A stretch of DNA of 31,361 nucleotides from CAZZBK01 sp964652155. GTDB lineage: Bacteria > Planctomycetota > Planctomycetia > Pirellulales > PNKZ01. A program made the translations under genes and the position numbers. Below the pieces are notes generated by a model, which was not told the origin of the DNA, searched no databases, and saw nothing but the letters and a program-made list of their open reading frames with translations. This document shows, piece after piece, positions 1 through 6,845 of the stretch; the stretch's first letter is position 1, and each line of letters starts with the position of its first letter. Location of the stretch: positions 1-31,361 of the forward strand of contig CAZZBK010000068.1 of the NCBI GenBank assembly GCA_964652155.1, read 5' to 3'.

Positions 1-561
1 GCGCTCCAGGAGCGAATCGCCTCGACCAATAAGGGGGCCATCACGAGCGTGCAAGCCGTGTACGTCCCGGCCGACGATCCGACCGACCCCGCCCCGGCGA
101 CCGCGTTCGGTCAGCTCGACGCCTTCTTGTACCTCGAACGTTCGATCTCGGAGAAGGGTATTTATCCGGCCGTCGATCCGCTCGCGTCGTCGAGCCGTAT
201 TCTCGATCCGCAGTACGTCGGCGATCGTCACTACAATGTGGCTCGCCGCGTGCAGCGCACGCTGCAACGCTACCGCGAGTTGCAAGACATTATCGCCATT
301 CTCGGTATCGATGAATTGAGCGAGCAAGACAAGCAGGTCGTGCACCGCGCTCGCCGCATGGAACGCTTCTTGTCGCAACCGTTCTTCGTCGCCGAAGTGT
401 TCACCGGCAAAGCGGGTGAGTACACCTCGATCGACGACACGATTCGCAGTTTCGAGGAGATCGCCGACGGCAAGTGGGATCACCTGCCCGAGAGCGCGTT
501 CATGTACGTCGGCCCGATCGAGCAGGCCGAAGAGCAATGGAAGAAGTCGACGAAGAAATAA
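1..561 (+). CDS. atpD: ATP synthase F1 subunit beta, 3' part (partial)
   Basis: The frame is open from base 1, so the gene begins before the window; about 186 C-terminal residues are present. The product is the catalytic beta subunit of the membrane-bound F1Fo ATP synthase. The family-typical stretch ERIASTNKGAITSVQAVYVP is followed by DDPTDPAPA, then GIYPAVDPLASSSR, then the helical C-terminal domain with QRYRELQDIIAILG, and finally FLSQPFFVAEVFTG. The GTG at 49 is an internal valine codon and not a start. The stop is TAA at 559-561. The gene precedes atpC on the same strand, in the usual atpD-atpC order, but 127 bp of repeat-rich DNA separate the two. Nothing suggests damage apart from truncation by the window edge. 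Confidence 0.98.
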   Translation, partial: ALQERIASTNKGAITSVQAVYVPADDPTDPAPATAFGQLDAFLYLERSISEKGIYPAVDPLASSSRILDPQYVGDRHYNVARRVQRTLQRYRELQDIIAILGIDELSEQDKQVVHRARRMERFLSQPFFVAEVFTGKAGEYTSIDDTIRSFEEIADGKWDHLPESAFMYVGPIEQAEEQWKKSTKK

Positions 562-562
562 G

Positions 563-684
563 AAGTGCCAAGTGCTAAATGCTAAGTGATAAATTAATGG
601 CAGTCTCAGTTATCGTTCCGATCACTTGTGTTTCGCTTGTCACATTCTTCATTTATCATTTATCACTTTTCATTTAGCACTCTT
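563..684. repeat. 7-bp-periodic repeat between atpD and atpC
   Basis: Directly after the atpD stop, heptads run in register: aagtgcc, aagtgct, aaatgct, aagtgat, aaattaa (563-597). After a 45-bp core they resume in the opposite orientation: cattctt, catttat, catttat, cactttt, catttag, cactctt (643-684). The two sides form an imperfect inverted repeat, since aagtgct is close to the reverse complement of catttag/cacttag. The block ends 4 bp before the atpC ATG. The same heptad type recurs at 11016-11057 and 20219-20267. Its function is unknown. Confidence 0.8.
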
Positions 685-688
685 CTCC

Positions 689-1108
689 ATGTCCGACTCC
701 CACGTTTCTAATCACGACTTGCAATGCGTCATCGTCACTCCCGAGGCGACCGTCCTCGAAGGGGTCGCCGACTCGGTCGCGGTCCCGTTGTTCGACGGTG
801 AAATGGGCATTTACCCTCAGCACGCACCGCTCATCGGCCGCCTCGGCTATGGTGAGCTGCGGATCAGTCAAGCCGGCAAGCTGCAACGCTTCTACATCGA
901 TGGTGGCTTCGTGCAGGTTACGGGTTCGCTGGTCTCGGTCCTGACCGGCCGCGCCGTGCCGGCCGAGAAAATCGATGCCGCGGTGGCCAACGAGCAGCTT
1001 ACGGCTGCCAAGGCCAAGCCGGCCCATACGCCCGAACTGCTCGCCATCCGTGATCGGGTCGTCGCCCAAGCTCGGGCACAAATCCACGTTGCCCAAAAGG
1101 CTCGCTAG
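689..1108 (+). CDS. atpC: ATP synthase F1 subunit epsilon
   Basis: This 139-aa protein is the epsilon subunit, part of the central stalk of the F1Fo ATP synthase. The N-terminal beta-sandwich shows the family pattern: CVIVTPEATVLEG, then VPLFDGEMGIYPQHAPLIG, then GYGELRI. The rest is a short C-terminal helical part rich in Ala and Lys. The frame is open upstream to 626, but the earlier residues translate the heptad repeat, so the ATG at 689 (MSDSHVSNHDLQ) was chosen. The bases before it are pyrimidine-rich (cttctcc) and contain no Shine-Dalgarno sequence, which is odd for an ATP synthase gene. It is the last gene of the operon here; a tandem repeat and an assembly gap follow. Confidence 0.96.
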   Translation: MSDSHVSNHDLQCVIVTPEATVLEGVADSVAVPLFDGEMGIYPQHAPLIGRLGYGELRISQAGKLQRFYIDGGFVQVTGSLVSVLTGRAVPAEKIDAAVANEQLTAAKAKPAHTPELLAIRDRVVAQARAQIHVAQKAR

Positions 1109-1121
1109 TCGCTCTGACCAT

Positions 1122-1311
1122 GGCCTAAACACGCTAGCAGCGACGGCCTAAACACGCTAGCAGCGANNNNNNNNNNNNNNNNNNNNNNNNNNNNNNNNNN
1201 NNNNNNNNNNNNNNNNNNNNNNNNNNNNNNNNNNNNNNNNNNNNNNNNNNNNNNNNNNNNNNNNNNGGCCTAAACACGCTAGCAGCGACGGCCTAAACAC
1301 GCTAGCAGCGA
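1122..1311. repeat. 23-bp tandem repeat interrupted by an assembly gap
   Basis: Two copies of a 23-bp unit, starting ggcctaaacacg and containing the near-palindrome cgctagcagcg, stand before the N run (1122-1166). Two more follow it (1267-1311). All visible copies are identical apart from cut ends. The true copy number is unknown because the array spans the gap. There are no spacers, so it is not CRISPR. It lies between the atpC 3' end and the methyltransferase gene. Confidence 0.93.
1167..1266. other. Assembly gap (100 N)
   Basis: Exactly 100 N bases inside the 23-bp tandem array. The round number suggests a placeholder gap of unknown true length, probably caused by the repeat. Confidence 0.95.
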
Positions 1312-1408
1312 TATCTTCTCTTGTCGAATTCCCCCTAATCGGGTACATGATTAGTCTGGCCGCATTCGATCGCGGCTCGCATTGGAATACGCGCGTCAGG
1401 AGGACGCC

Positions 1409-2188
1409 ATGAGCAGTTTGAAGCAACGCATGGTTAGGGATGGCCATCTGGGCGGATATATTCCCGGCGGCGACCCAGGCACTTGGTGTCCGCATCTCTG
1501 GCGTTGGGTCGTCGAGCGGCTTGGTATCGAGTCGGTGCTCGACGTCGGTTGTGGCGAAGGGCACTCGACCCGCTTCTTCAGTCAACTCGGCTGCGAGGTT
1601 CTCGGCGTCGACGGCTGTCAAACGGCCATCGATAACAGCGTCGTCCCCGGCCATGTCACGCTCCATGATTTCTGCCAAGGACCGCTGGCCAGCCCACGTT
1701 CGTTCGACCTGGTTTGGTCTTGCGAGTTCCTTGAACATGTCGATGCCAAGCACCTCCGCGCCATCCTGGGCACATTCGCCCTGGCCCGCAAAGCGATCAT
1801 GGTCACGCACGCCTTTCCCGGCCAGGAAGACGGCCATCATCATGTCAACTGCCAGCCGAGCAGCTACTGGATCCATCACATCGAGTCGCTCGGCTTCGAG
1901 TGCTCGGTGGCCACGACGCTCGACGCCCGGCACGTGACCCTCGCCGACTACCCGGGCATCAATCACTTTGCCCGCAGTGGCTTGTTGTTCCTCCGCAAGG
2001 AGACGAGCCTCGCGAGTCAACAAAGCTGGCTGCCATCGTCGTGGCGCGAGCGGCTGGTCGATTATCGAATCAACTGGGCGTTCCGGTTTTCATCGGCCTA
2101 TCGGGCCCAAAAGCGTCGCCGCCGCGCTCAAAAGCGGCTCGCCGCCCAGCAGCGAGTCGACGCGCCCCACGAGCGTGTCGCACCGTAA
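1409..2188 (+). CDS. Class I SAM-dependent methyltransferase
   Basis: This 259-aa cytoplasmic protein has a Rossmann-type methyltransferase core. Motif I is VLDVGCGEG (residues 43-51), the acidic end of strand 2 is LGVDG (D68), and a post-motif is FDLVWSCEFLEHV (99-111). The Methyltransf_11/23 type fits. Substrate is not predictable; similar proteins often sit near glycosyltransferases and modify sugars or lipids. The last 30 residues are strongly basic (RAQKRRRRAQKR), perhaps a nucleic-acid or membrane contact. The start is the ATG at 1409, because AGGAGG lies at 1398-1403 with a 5-nt spacer. The gene stands alone, after the repeat and before a convergent metallophosphoesterase. Confidence 0.9.
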   Translation: MSSLKQRMVRDGHLGGYIPGGDPGTWCPHLWRWVVERLGIESVLDVGCGEGHSTRFFSQLGCEVLGVDGCQTAIDNSVVPGHVTLHDFCQGPLASPRSFDLVWSCEFLEHVDAKHLRAILGTFALARKAIMVTHAFPGQEDGHHHVNCQPSSYWIHHIESLGFECSVATTLDARHVTLADYPGINHFARSGLLFLRKETSLASQQSWLPSSWRERLVDYRINWAFRFSSAYRAQKRRRRAQKRLAAQQRVDAPHERVAP

Positions 2189-2216
2189 ACATCGACCACG
2201 ATGGAATCGCGAGTGC

Positions 2217-2240
2217 CATGCTCACGTCTGCGTGAGCATG
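2217..2240. terminator. Hairpin between convergent genes, probable terminator
   Basis: A perfect 10-bp stem (catgctcacg / cgtgagcatg) closes a 4-nt loop. It lies 28 bp after the methyltransferase stop and 49 bp from the end of the convergent metallophosphoesterase. Only a short T stretch follows (cctttg), so it may be an inefficient or bidirectional terminator. The position supports termination; the missing U-tract weakens it. Confidence 0.55.
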
Positions 2241-2289
2241 TGCCTTTGAGCAGAGTCACACTGCTCGGGGTCATAGTAGCCGATGAAAA

Positions 2290-3216
2290 TCAACTCGGCT
2301 TGCGCGCTTGCCAGCCGTAGCTCTCGTAGCGGTAATCGAACGCATTGCCGCGACAACTCACGACGCCATACGCCTCGGCGTCGCCGTGAACAGGTCCCTT
2401 CCACCACAAGCCGCTCACCGCGCCCGACTGGATGTGTACCTGATGCGCGACCTCGATCCGCTCGCGCACGTGGCCGTGACCGCTGAGCACCAACCGCACG
2501 TTATGCGGCTTCAAGAGTTTCTGCACCTGCGGGCTGTTGGTGATCAGGGCCTTGGGTCCCAGCGGCTTTTCCGGTCCCAGGCTCACCTGGTGCCATGTCG
2601 AGTAGAACGGAATATGCGTGACGATTACGATCGGACGCTGGCGGCCGACGTGTTCCAGGTCCTGCTTCAACCAATCGAGCTGCGCGTCGTCGATTCTCCC
2701 GTAGTAATCGTGCGAAATTGAATTGAGGCCGATCGAGTCGAGCAGAATGAAATGCCAGCCGCGATGGTCGAAACTCCGATACGTGCGACCTTGCCCATAA
2801 CGGTCGGCAAAGATGCGCTTGCCATAGTCGACGTGATCGCGGGCCAGTTTGGCGGTGGGCGACCAACCGGCGACATCGTGGTTGCCGATCGTATGATGCA
2901 CGGGCAACTCAAGTGTCTTGAGGCTCTCGTCGAATAGTCGCCATTGTTGCCCAATGCGATCATGATCGACGGCCAGGGCATCCATGATCAGGTCGCCGCC
3001 GGTGATGACGAAATCGGGGCGCGGACTCAAGCGGTTGACGTGCTCGATGCACTGCCGGAAGCCATCAGCCGCGCCGAGTTCGCTTTGCACGTGCATGTCG
3101 GTGAGGTGCGCGAACGAGAAGCTCTCGGCAGGCGTGTCTTGCGCCGCGAGCGGCCCACTGGCAAAGGCGGCGAGCGAACTTTGCAACAGCGCGCGGCGCG
3201 ATAAGATCAACGACAT
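2290..3216 (-). CDS. Tat-exported calcineurin-like metallophosphoesterase
   Basis: This 308-aa protein starts with a twin-arginine signal (SRRALLQ, residues 6-12, then a hydrophobic stretch and an AQD-like cleavage area near 25), so it is probably exported folded with its metals. The five metallophosphoesterase blocks are complete: DMH (D40, H42), GGD (D75), GNHD (N112, H113), THIP (H201) and GHGH (246-249). It should hydrolyse a phosphomonoester or phosphodiester at a dinuclear metal centre; substrate unknown. The ATG at 3216 has GGAG 9 nt upstream. It follows the CinA-like gene by 15 nt and is likely the last gene of a gyrA-cinA-phosphoesterase transcription unit. Confidence 0.92.
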   Translation of the reverse strand: MSLILSRRALLQSSLAAFASGPLAAQDTPAESFSFAHLTDMHVQSELGAADGFRQCIEHVNRLSPRPDFVITGGDLIMDALAVDHDRIGQQWRLFDESLKTLELPVHHTIGNHDVAGWSPTAKLARDHVDYGKRIFADRYGQGRTYRSFDHRGWHFILLDSIGLNSISHDYYGRIDDAQLDWLKQDLEHVGRQRPIVIVTHIPFYSTWHQVSLGPEKPLGPKALITNSPQVQKLLKPHNVRLVLSGHGHVRERIEVAHQVHIQSGAVSGLWWKGPVHGDAEAYGVVSCRGNAFDYRYESYGWQARKPS

Positions 3217-3231
3217 CTCGGCAATCTCCGC

Positions 3232-3723
3232 TTACTTGAAGAGTTTTAGAAAATCGTGCAACGCCACGTCGACCGCCTCTTGCTGACGCTGGTAACGCGA
3301 CGCCTGCTTGAGCTTGTGCTCGAACACATGCAACACCTTGGTGTCGCGCTCCCAACGCTCGGCCAGCGCAACGAACACCACTCCGTCGAGGTCGGCTGGC
3401 GCTTTGGGGCCTAGGTGTCCGGTAATCGAGAGTGACAACTCGGCGTCCTGGGTCCGCCGCAACACACCCAACGCCATGCTGCGGGCGACCGGCTCGCTGA
3501 CCGCCGTGTACATGTCGATTTCGCTCGCTGGGATGCCCAGCCAGTGCTCTTTGACCCAATCGCGGTAGGTGACCGCCGAGCCGCACAGCCACTCCGAGAT
3601 GCCTGGTACGCGCGCCAAGGTCGCCGAGATCAGCCCGGCCGTGCAGCTTTCGGCCAACACGAGCCGCCGCTGCTCGCGTTTGAGTCGTGCGGCGACCTGC
3701 CGAGCCGACACCATCAGGTTCAT
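3232..3723 (-). CDS. CinA C-terminal domain protein (nicotinamide-nucleotide amidase-like)
   Basis: The 163-aa product corresponds to the stand-alone CinA C-terminal domain (PncC type), which deamidates NMN to NaMN in pyridine nucleotide recycling. The ESCTAGLIS motif is at residues 25-33, followed by a PGIS-type turn and the AVSEPVARSMA helix. The usual TGIAGP segment is changed to TGHLGP (101-106), and the usual GTVYIAL is GVVFVAL (114-120). Activity is therefore likely but not certain. The first ATG at 3723 is used; a second in-frame ATG is at 3714, and neither has a clear Shine-Dalgarno sequence. It lies 24 nt downstream of gyrA and 15 nt upstream of the phosphoesterase gene, so it probably depends on the gyrA transcript. 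Confidence 0.88.
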   Translation of the reverse strand: MNLMVSARQVAARLKREQRRLVLAESCTAGLISATLARVPGISEWLCGSAVTYRDWVKEHWLGIPASEIDMYTAVSEPVARSMALGVLRRTQDAELSLSITGHLGPKAPADLDGVVFVALAERWERDTKVLHVFEHKLKQASRYQRQQEAVDVALHDFLKLFK

Positions 3724-3747
3724 GGCTGGGTTACCGGTGTGTCAGGG

Positions 3748-6474
3748 TTAGCTTGACGGCGCGGCCTCGGGCGGAGCTTCTTCGCGCGGCACGCGGACGA
3801 TCGCCGCCAGCGTGTCTCCCTCGTCGAGCGACATGATCTTCACGCCTTGCGTGTTGCGGCCAATCACGCTCATATCGCTCACCTTGACCCGTTGAATCTT
3901 GCCGCGGGCGGTCATCATGAGCACTTCGTCCTGATCGATCACCGAGCAAATGCCGACCACGGGACCGTTGCGGTCGGTGGTCTTGATGTCGCGCAAGCCT
4001 TTACCGCCGCGGCGTTGCGTGCGGTAGCGACGACCGGAGCTATCAGCGTCGTCGTCCGCTTCCGGCTCGGTTTCGACCGGAGGCGTTTCGATCGTTTCGT
4101 CGTCACCCACGTCGGCCACTTGGACCAGCGCAGGGTCGTTGGGCCCAAAGGGGGTGCGTTTGCCGTAGCCGTTTTCGCAGGCGGTCAGCAAGGTCGCGTC
4201 GGGGTCGGCGACCACCATCCCCACAAGCCGATCGGCCTTGGTGAGGTTGATGCCTTTGACACCGGTCGAGTTGCGTCCCATCGCACGGGCGTCGGCCTGG
4301 CTGAAGCGGATGGCCATGCCCAGGGCGGTCGACAAGATGATCTCGTCGCCTGTCTTGGTGATGGCGACATCGACCAGTTCGTCGTCGTCGCGGAGATTGA
4401 TGGCGATGATGCCGGTCTTTTTCGGCCGGCCGTATTGTTCGAGCGGCGTCTTTTTCACCAGCCCGCGGCGCGTGGCCATGATGAGATAATGCTCAGGCTC
4501 GGCGAAATTACGTACAGCCTTACAGGCCGCGACCTTTTCACCTTCGCCCAGGTTGAGCAGGTTGACGATGGCGCGTCCGCGGCTCTCGCGTCCCAATTGG
4601 GGCAAGTCGTACACTTTCTGCCAGAAGACCTTGCCGCGATTGGTGAAGAACAGCAGGTAGTCGTGCGTGCTGGCGGCGAACAGGTGCTGGATCGGGTCCT
4701 CGTCTTCGCTCTTGGCTCCCTTGATCCCCTTGCCGCCGCGGCGTTGCGCCTCGTAGGTGCTCACGGGCGTGCGTTTGATGTAGCCCTGATGCGAGATGGT
4801 GACCACCATGTTCTCTTCGGTGATCAGGTCTTCGAGGTCGATGTTGCCCAGCTCCTCGCCGCTGATTTCGGTGCGGCGATCGTCACCGTACTTGCGGCGA
4901 ATCTCCACCAGGTCGTCGCGAATGATCTGCAGCATGTGCTTCTCGTCGGAGAGGATCCGCAGGTATTCGGAGATCTCGTTGAGCAGCTCGTTAAATTCGT
5001 TGCCGAGCTTTTCTTCTTCCAGGTTGACCAACTGACCGAGCGTCATCCGTAGGATGGCGTCGGCCTGCACGGCGGTCAGAGTGTATGACTCGCGATCGCC
5101 GCGCTCTTTCTGGAAGAGATCGAAGCCGCCATCGCCCAAGGCGCGACGCATCATGGCGGACGGACACTCGATGGTCATCAACCGCGTTTTGGCCTCGGCC
5201 TGGGTCTTGGACGTGCGAATCACGCGAATCACTTCGTCGATGTTTGCGTACGCCAGCAACAGCCCCTCGACCGTGTGCTTGCGTTGCCGAGCTCGAGCCA
5301 ACAGGAATTGGGTGCGGCGGCGAATGACGATCACCCGATGGCGGATGAACTCGTCGAGCATGTCCTTGATGCTCAACATCCGCGGCTTGCCGTCGACCAA
5401 CGCCAAGAAGATGAGCGAGAACGTGTCTTGGAGCGGCGAGAACTGGTAGAGCTGATTGAGCACCACTTCGGCGTCGCCGTCGCGCTTGATGTCGATAATT
5501 AACCTGACCGGCTCTTTCAGATCGCTCTCGTCGCGAATGCCCGAGATCCCCTTGATGCGGTCCTCGTTGACCAACTCGGCGATGCGTTCGACGATTGGGT
5601 CGCGAGACTTTTGGTAGGGAATTTCGTTGACGACGATCCGCTGCCGGTTCTTGCCCACATCTTCGATGCGCGCGCGGGCCCGCAGGGTGATGGTGCCGCG
5701 ACCGGTGTAATAGCCGCGCCGGATACCGCTGCGACCGCAGATAATGCCGCCGGTCGGGAAGTCGGGACCCGGCAGGATTTCCATGATCTCGTCGATCGAC
5801 GTGTCTGGTTCGTCAATGAGTCGGATCAGGGCGTTGCAGACTTCGGTCAAATTGTGCGGCGGAACACTGGTGGCCATGCCCACCGCGATGCCGTTGGCAC
5901 CGTTGACGAGCAGGTTCGGAAACTTGCTCGGCAACACCGTGGGTTCGAGCCGCTTCTCGTCGTAGGTGGGGATGAAGTCGACCGTGTCGAGCTTCAGGTC
6001 CTCCATCATCATCGCCGACATCGGCGACATGCGGGCTTCGGTGTATCGCATTGCGGCCGGAGGGAGCCCGGCGATCGACCCGAAATTGCCTTGCTTGTCG
6101 ACGAGCGTATAGCGCATGTTCCAGTCTTGCGCCATGCGGACGAGCGTCGGGTAGATCACGCTCTCGCCGTGCGGGTGATAGTTGCCGCTCGTGTCGCCGC
6201 TGATCTTGGCGCACTTGACTCGCGACGCGCCAGGCGTGAGGTTCAGGTCGTTCATCGCAACCAGGATGCGTCGCTGCGAGGGCTTGAGCCCGTCGCGCAC
6301 GTCGGGCAAAGCCCGGCTGACGATGACGCTCATGGCGTATGTCAGATAACTATTCTTGAGCTCCTGCTCAATGGCGATATCAATCAGTTTGCCTTCGACG
6401 ACGGGGGACAGGCTGCCGTCTGCCGCGCCTTCGTCGATCGGCTCGTTGTCATCATTATCAGAAGCCAACACCAA
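3748..6474 (-). CDS. gyrA: DNA gyrase subunit A
   Basis: This 908-aa protein is the DNA-cleaving subunit of gyrase (A2B2), which introduces negative supercoils. The N-terminal breakage-reunion domain carries the catalytic tyrosine in AAMRYTEAR (Y144). The C-terminal pinwheel begins near residue 555 and carries the GyrA box QRRGGKG at 577-583, which marks gyrase rather than topoisomerase IV. A second QRRGGKG sits at 820-826, after an acidic insert (786-814). The quinolone-determining region reads HPHGESVIYPT (100-110), with Glu, Ser and Pro at the positions of E. coli Asp82, Ser83 and Asp87. There is no ATG start: AAGGAG (6475-6480) is followed by TTG 6474, GTG 6471 and TTG 6468 in frame. The second or third has better spacing, so the true start may be one or two codons in. 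Confidence 0.98.
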   Translation of the reverse strand: MVLASDNDDNEPIDEGAADGSLSPVVEGKLIDIAIEQELKNSYLTYAMSVIVSRALPDVRDGLKPSQRRILVAMNDLNLTPGASRVKCAKISGDTSGNYHPHGESVIYPTLVRMAQDWNMRYTLVDKQGNFGSIAGLPPAAMRYTEARMSPMSAMMMEDLKLDTVDFIPTYDEKRLEPTVLPSKFPNLLVNGANGIAVGMATSVPPHNLTEVCNALIRLIDEPDTSIDEIMEILPGPDFPTGGIICGRSGIRRGYYTGRGTITLRARARIEDVGKNRQRIVVNEIPYQKSRDPIVERIAELVNEDRIKGISGIRDESDLKEPVRLIIDIKRDGDAEVVLNQLYQFSPLQDTFSLIFLALVDGKPRMLSIKDMLDEFIRHRVIVIRRRTQFLLARARQRKHTVEGLLLAYANIDEVIRVIRTSKTQAEAKTRLMTIECPSAMMRRALGDGGFDLFQKERGDRESYTLTAVQADAILRMTLGQLVNLEEEKLGNEFNELLNEISEYLRILSDEKHMLQIIRDDLVEIRRKYGDDRRTEISGEELGNIDLEDLITEENMVVTISHQGYIKRTPVSTYEAQRRGGKGIKGAKSEDEDPIQHLFAASTHDYLLFFTNRGKVFWQKVYDLPQLGRESRGRAIVNLLNLGEGEKVAACKAVRNFAEPEHYLIMATRRGLVKKTPLEQYGRPKKTGIIAINLRDDDELVDVAITKTGDEIILSTALGMAIRFSQADARAMGRNSTGVKGINLTKADRLVGMVVADPDATLLTACENGYGKRTPFGPNDPALVQVADVGDDETIETPPVETEPEADDDADSSGRRYRTQRRGGKGLRDIKTTDRNGPVVGICSVIDQDEVLMMTARGKIQRVKVSDMSVIGRNTQGVKIMSLDEGDTLAAIVRVPREEAPPEAAPSS

Positions 6475-6480
6475 CTCCTT
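6475..6480 (-). promoter_or_regulatory. gyrA ribosome binding site that questions the start codon
   Basis: The reverse strand reads AAGGAG directly before the in-frame codons TTG (6474), GTG (6471) and TTG (6468). Spacers are 0, 3 and 6 nt. The third is closest to the usual 5-9 nt, so translation may begin at 6468 or 6471 with a non-ATG codon. Confidence 0.6.
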
Positions 6481-6776
6481 TCGGTCTCAAAAACCATCCC
6501 CGGCCGAACACAGCCAGAGGAGCCCAAGCGCCAGCGGCGATTGGGTCGCAGCGACGTCGGAGCGGGCCCCGAGCGTCACCGGCCAAGCAGCCATCACTAT
6601 AGCCGATCAGGGTCGTTTACTCTAGCGGCTCGGGCGAAACCGTGCCGATCGCAAGTTTAAGTAAATAAATGACTTGCGAAACGACTTTTTGCGGCGCGCA
6701 CAAGCCAAGTGCAGCCCTGGATGGGGCTCGTTTTTACACCCCGATCAACGCCTCGGTTGAGACTCCGTGGGCTCAA
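6481..6776. other. Intergenic region upstream of gyrA
   Basis: About 300 bp between the gyrA ribosome binding site and the terminator of the next gene. It should hold the gyrA promoter, but I could not pick out a convincing -35/-10 pair. Open frames crossing it are antisense extensions of neighbouring genes and have no coding support. Confidence 0.5.
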
Positions 6777-6810
6777 CAAAAGAGGGTCCGCACCGGAGTA
6801 CGGACCCTCT
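6777..6810 (-). terminator. Rho-independent terminator of the sugar dehydrogenase gene
   Basis: A perfect 10-bp stem (agagggtccg / cggaccctct, 6781-6790 and 6801-6810) has a 10-nt loop. Read on the minus strand it is followed by a T stretch (ctcttttgttg). It lies 36 bp beyond the stop codon at 6846, the position expected for an intrinsic terminator of that gene. Confidence 0.88.
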
Positions 6811-6845
6811 CAAAACTCAGCTCGATATCGGCCGACACGCGACAC

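Noticed and set aside
1122..1311. CRISPR array
   Set aside because: The 23-bp units are directly adjacent with no unique spacers, and no cas gene is visible.
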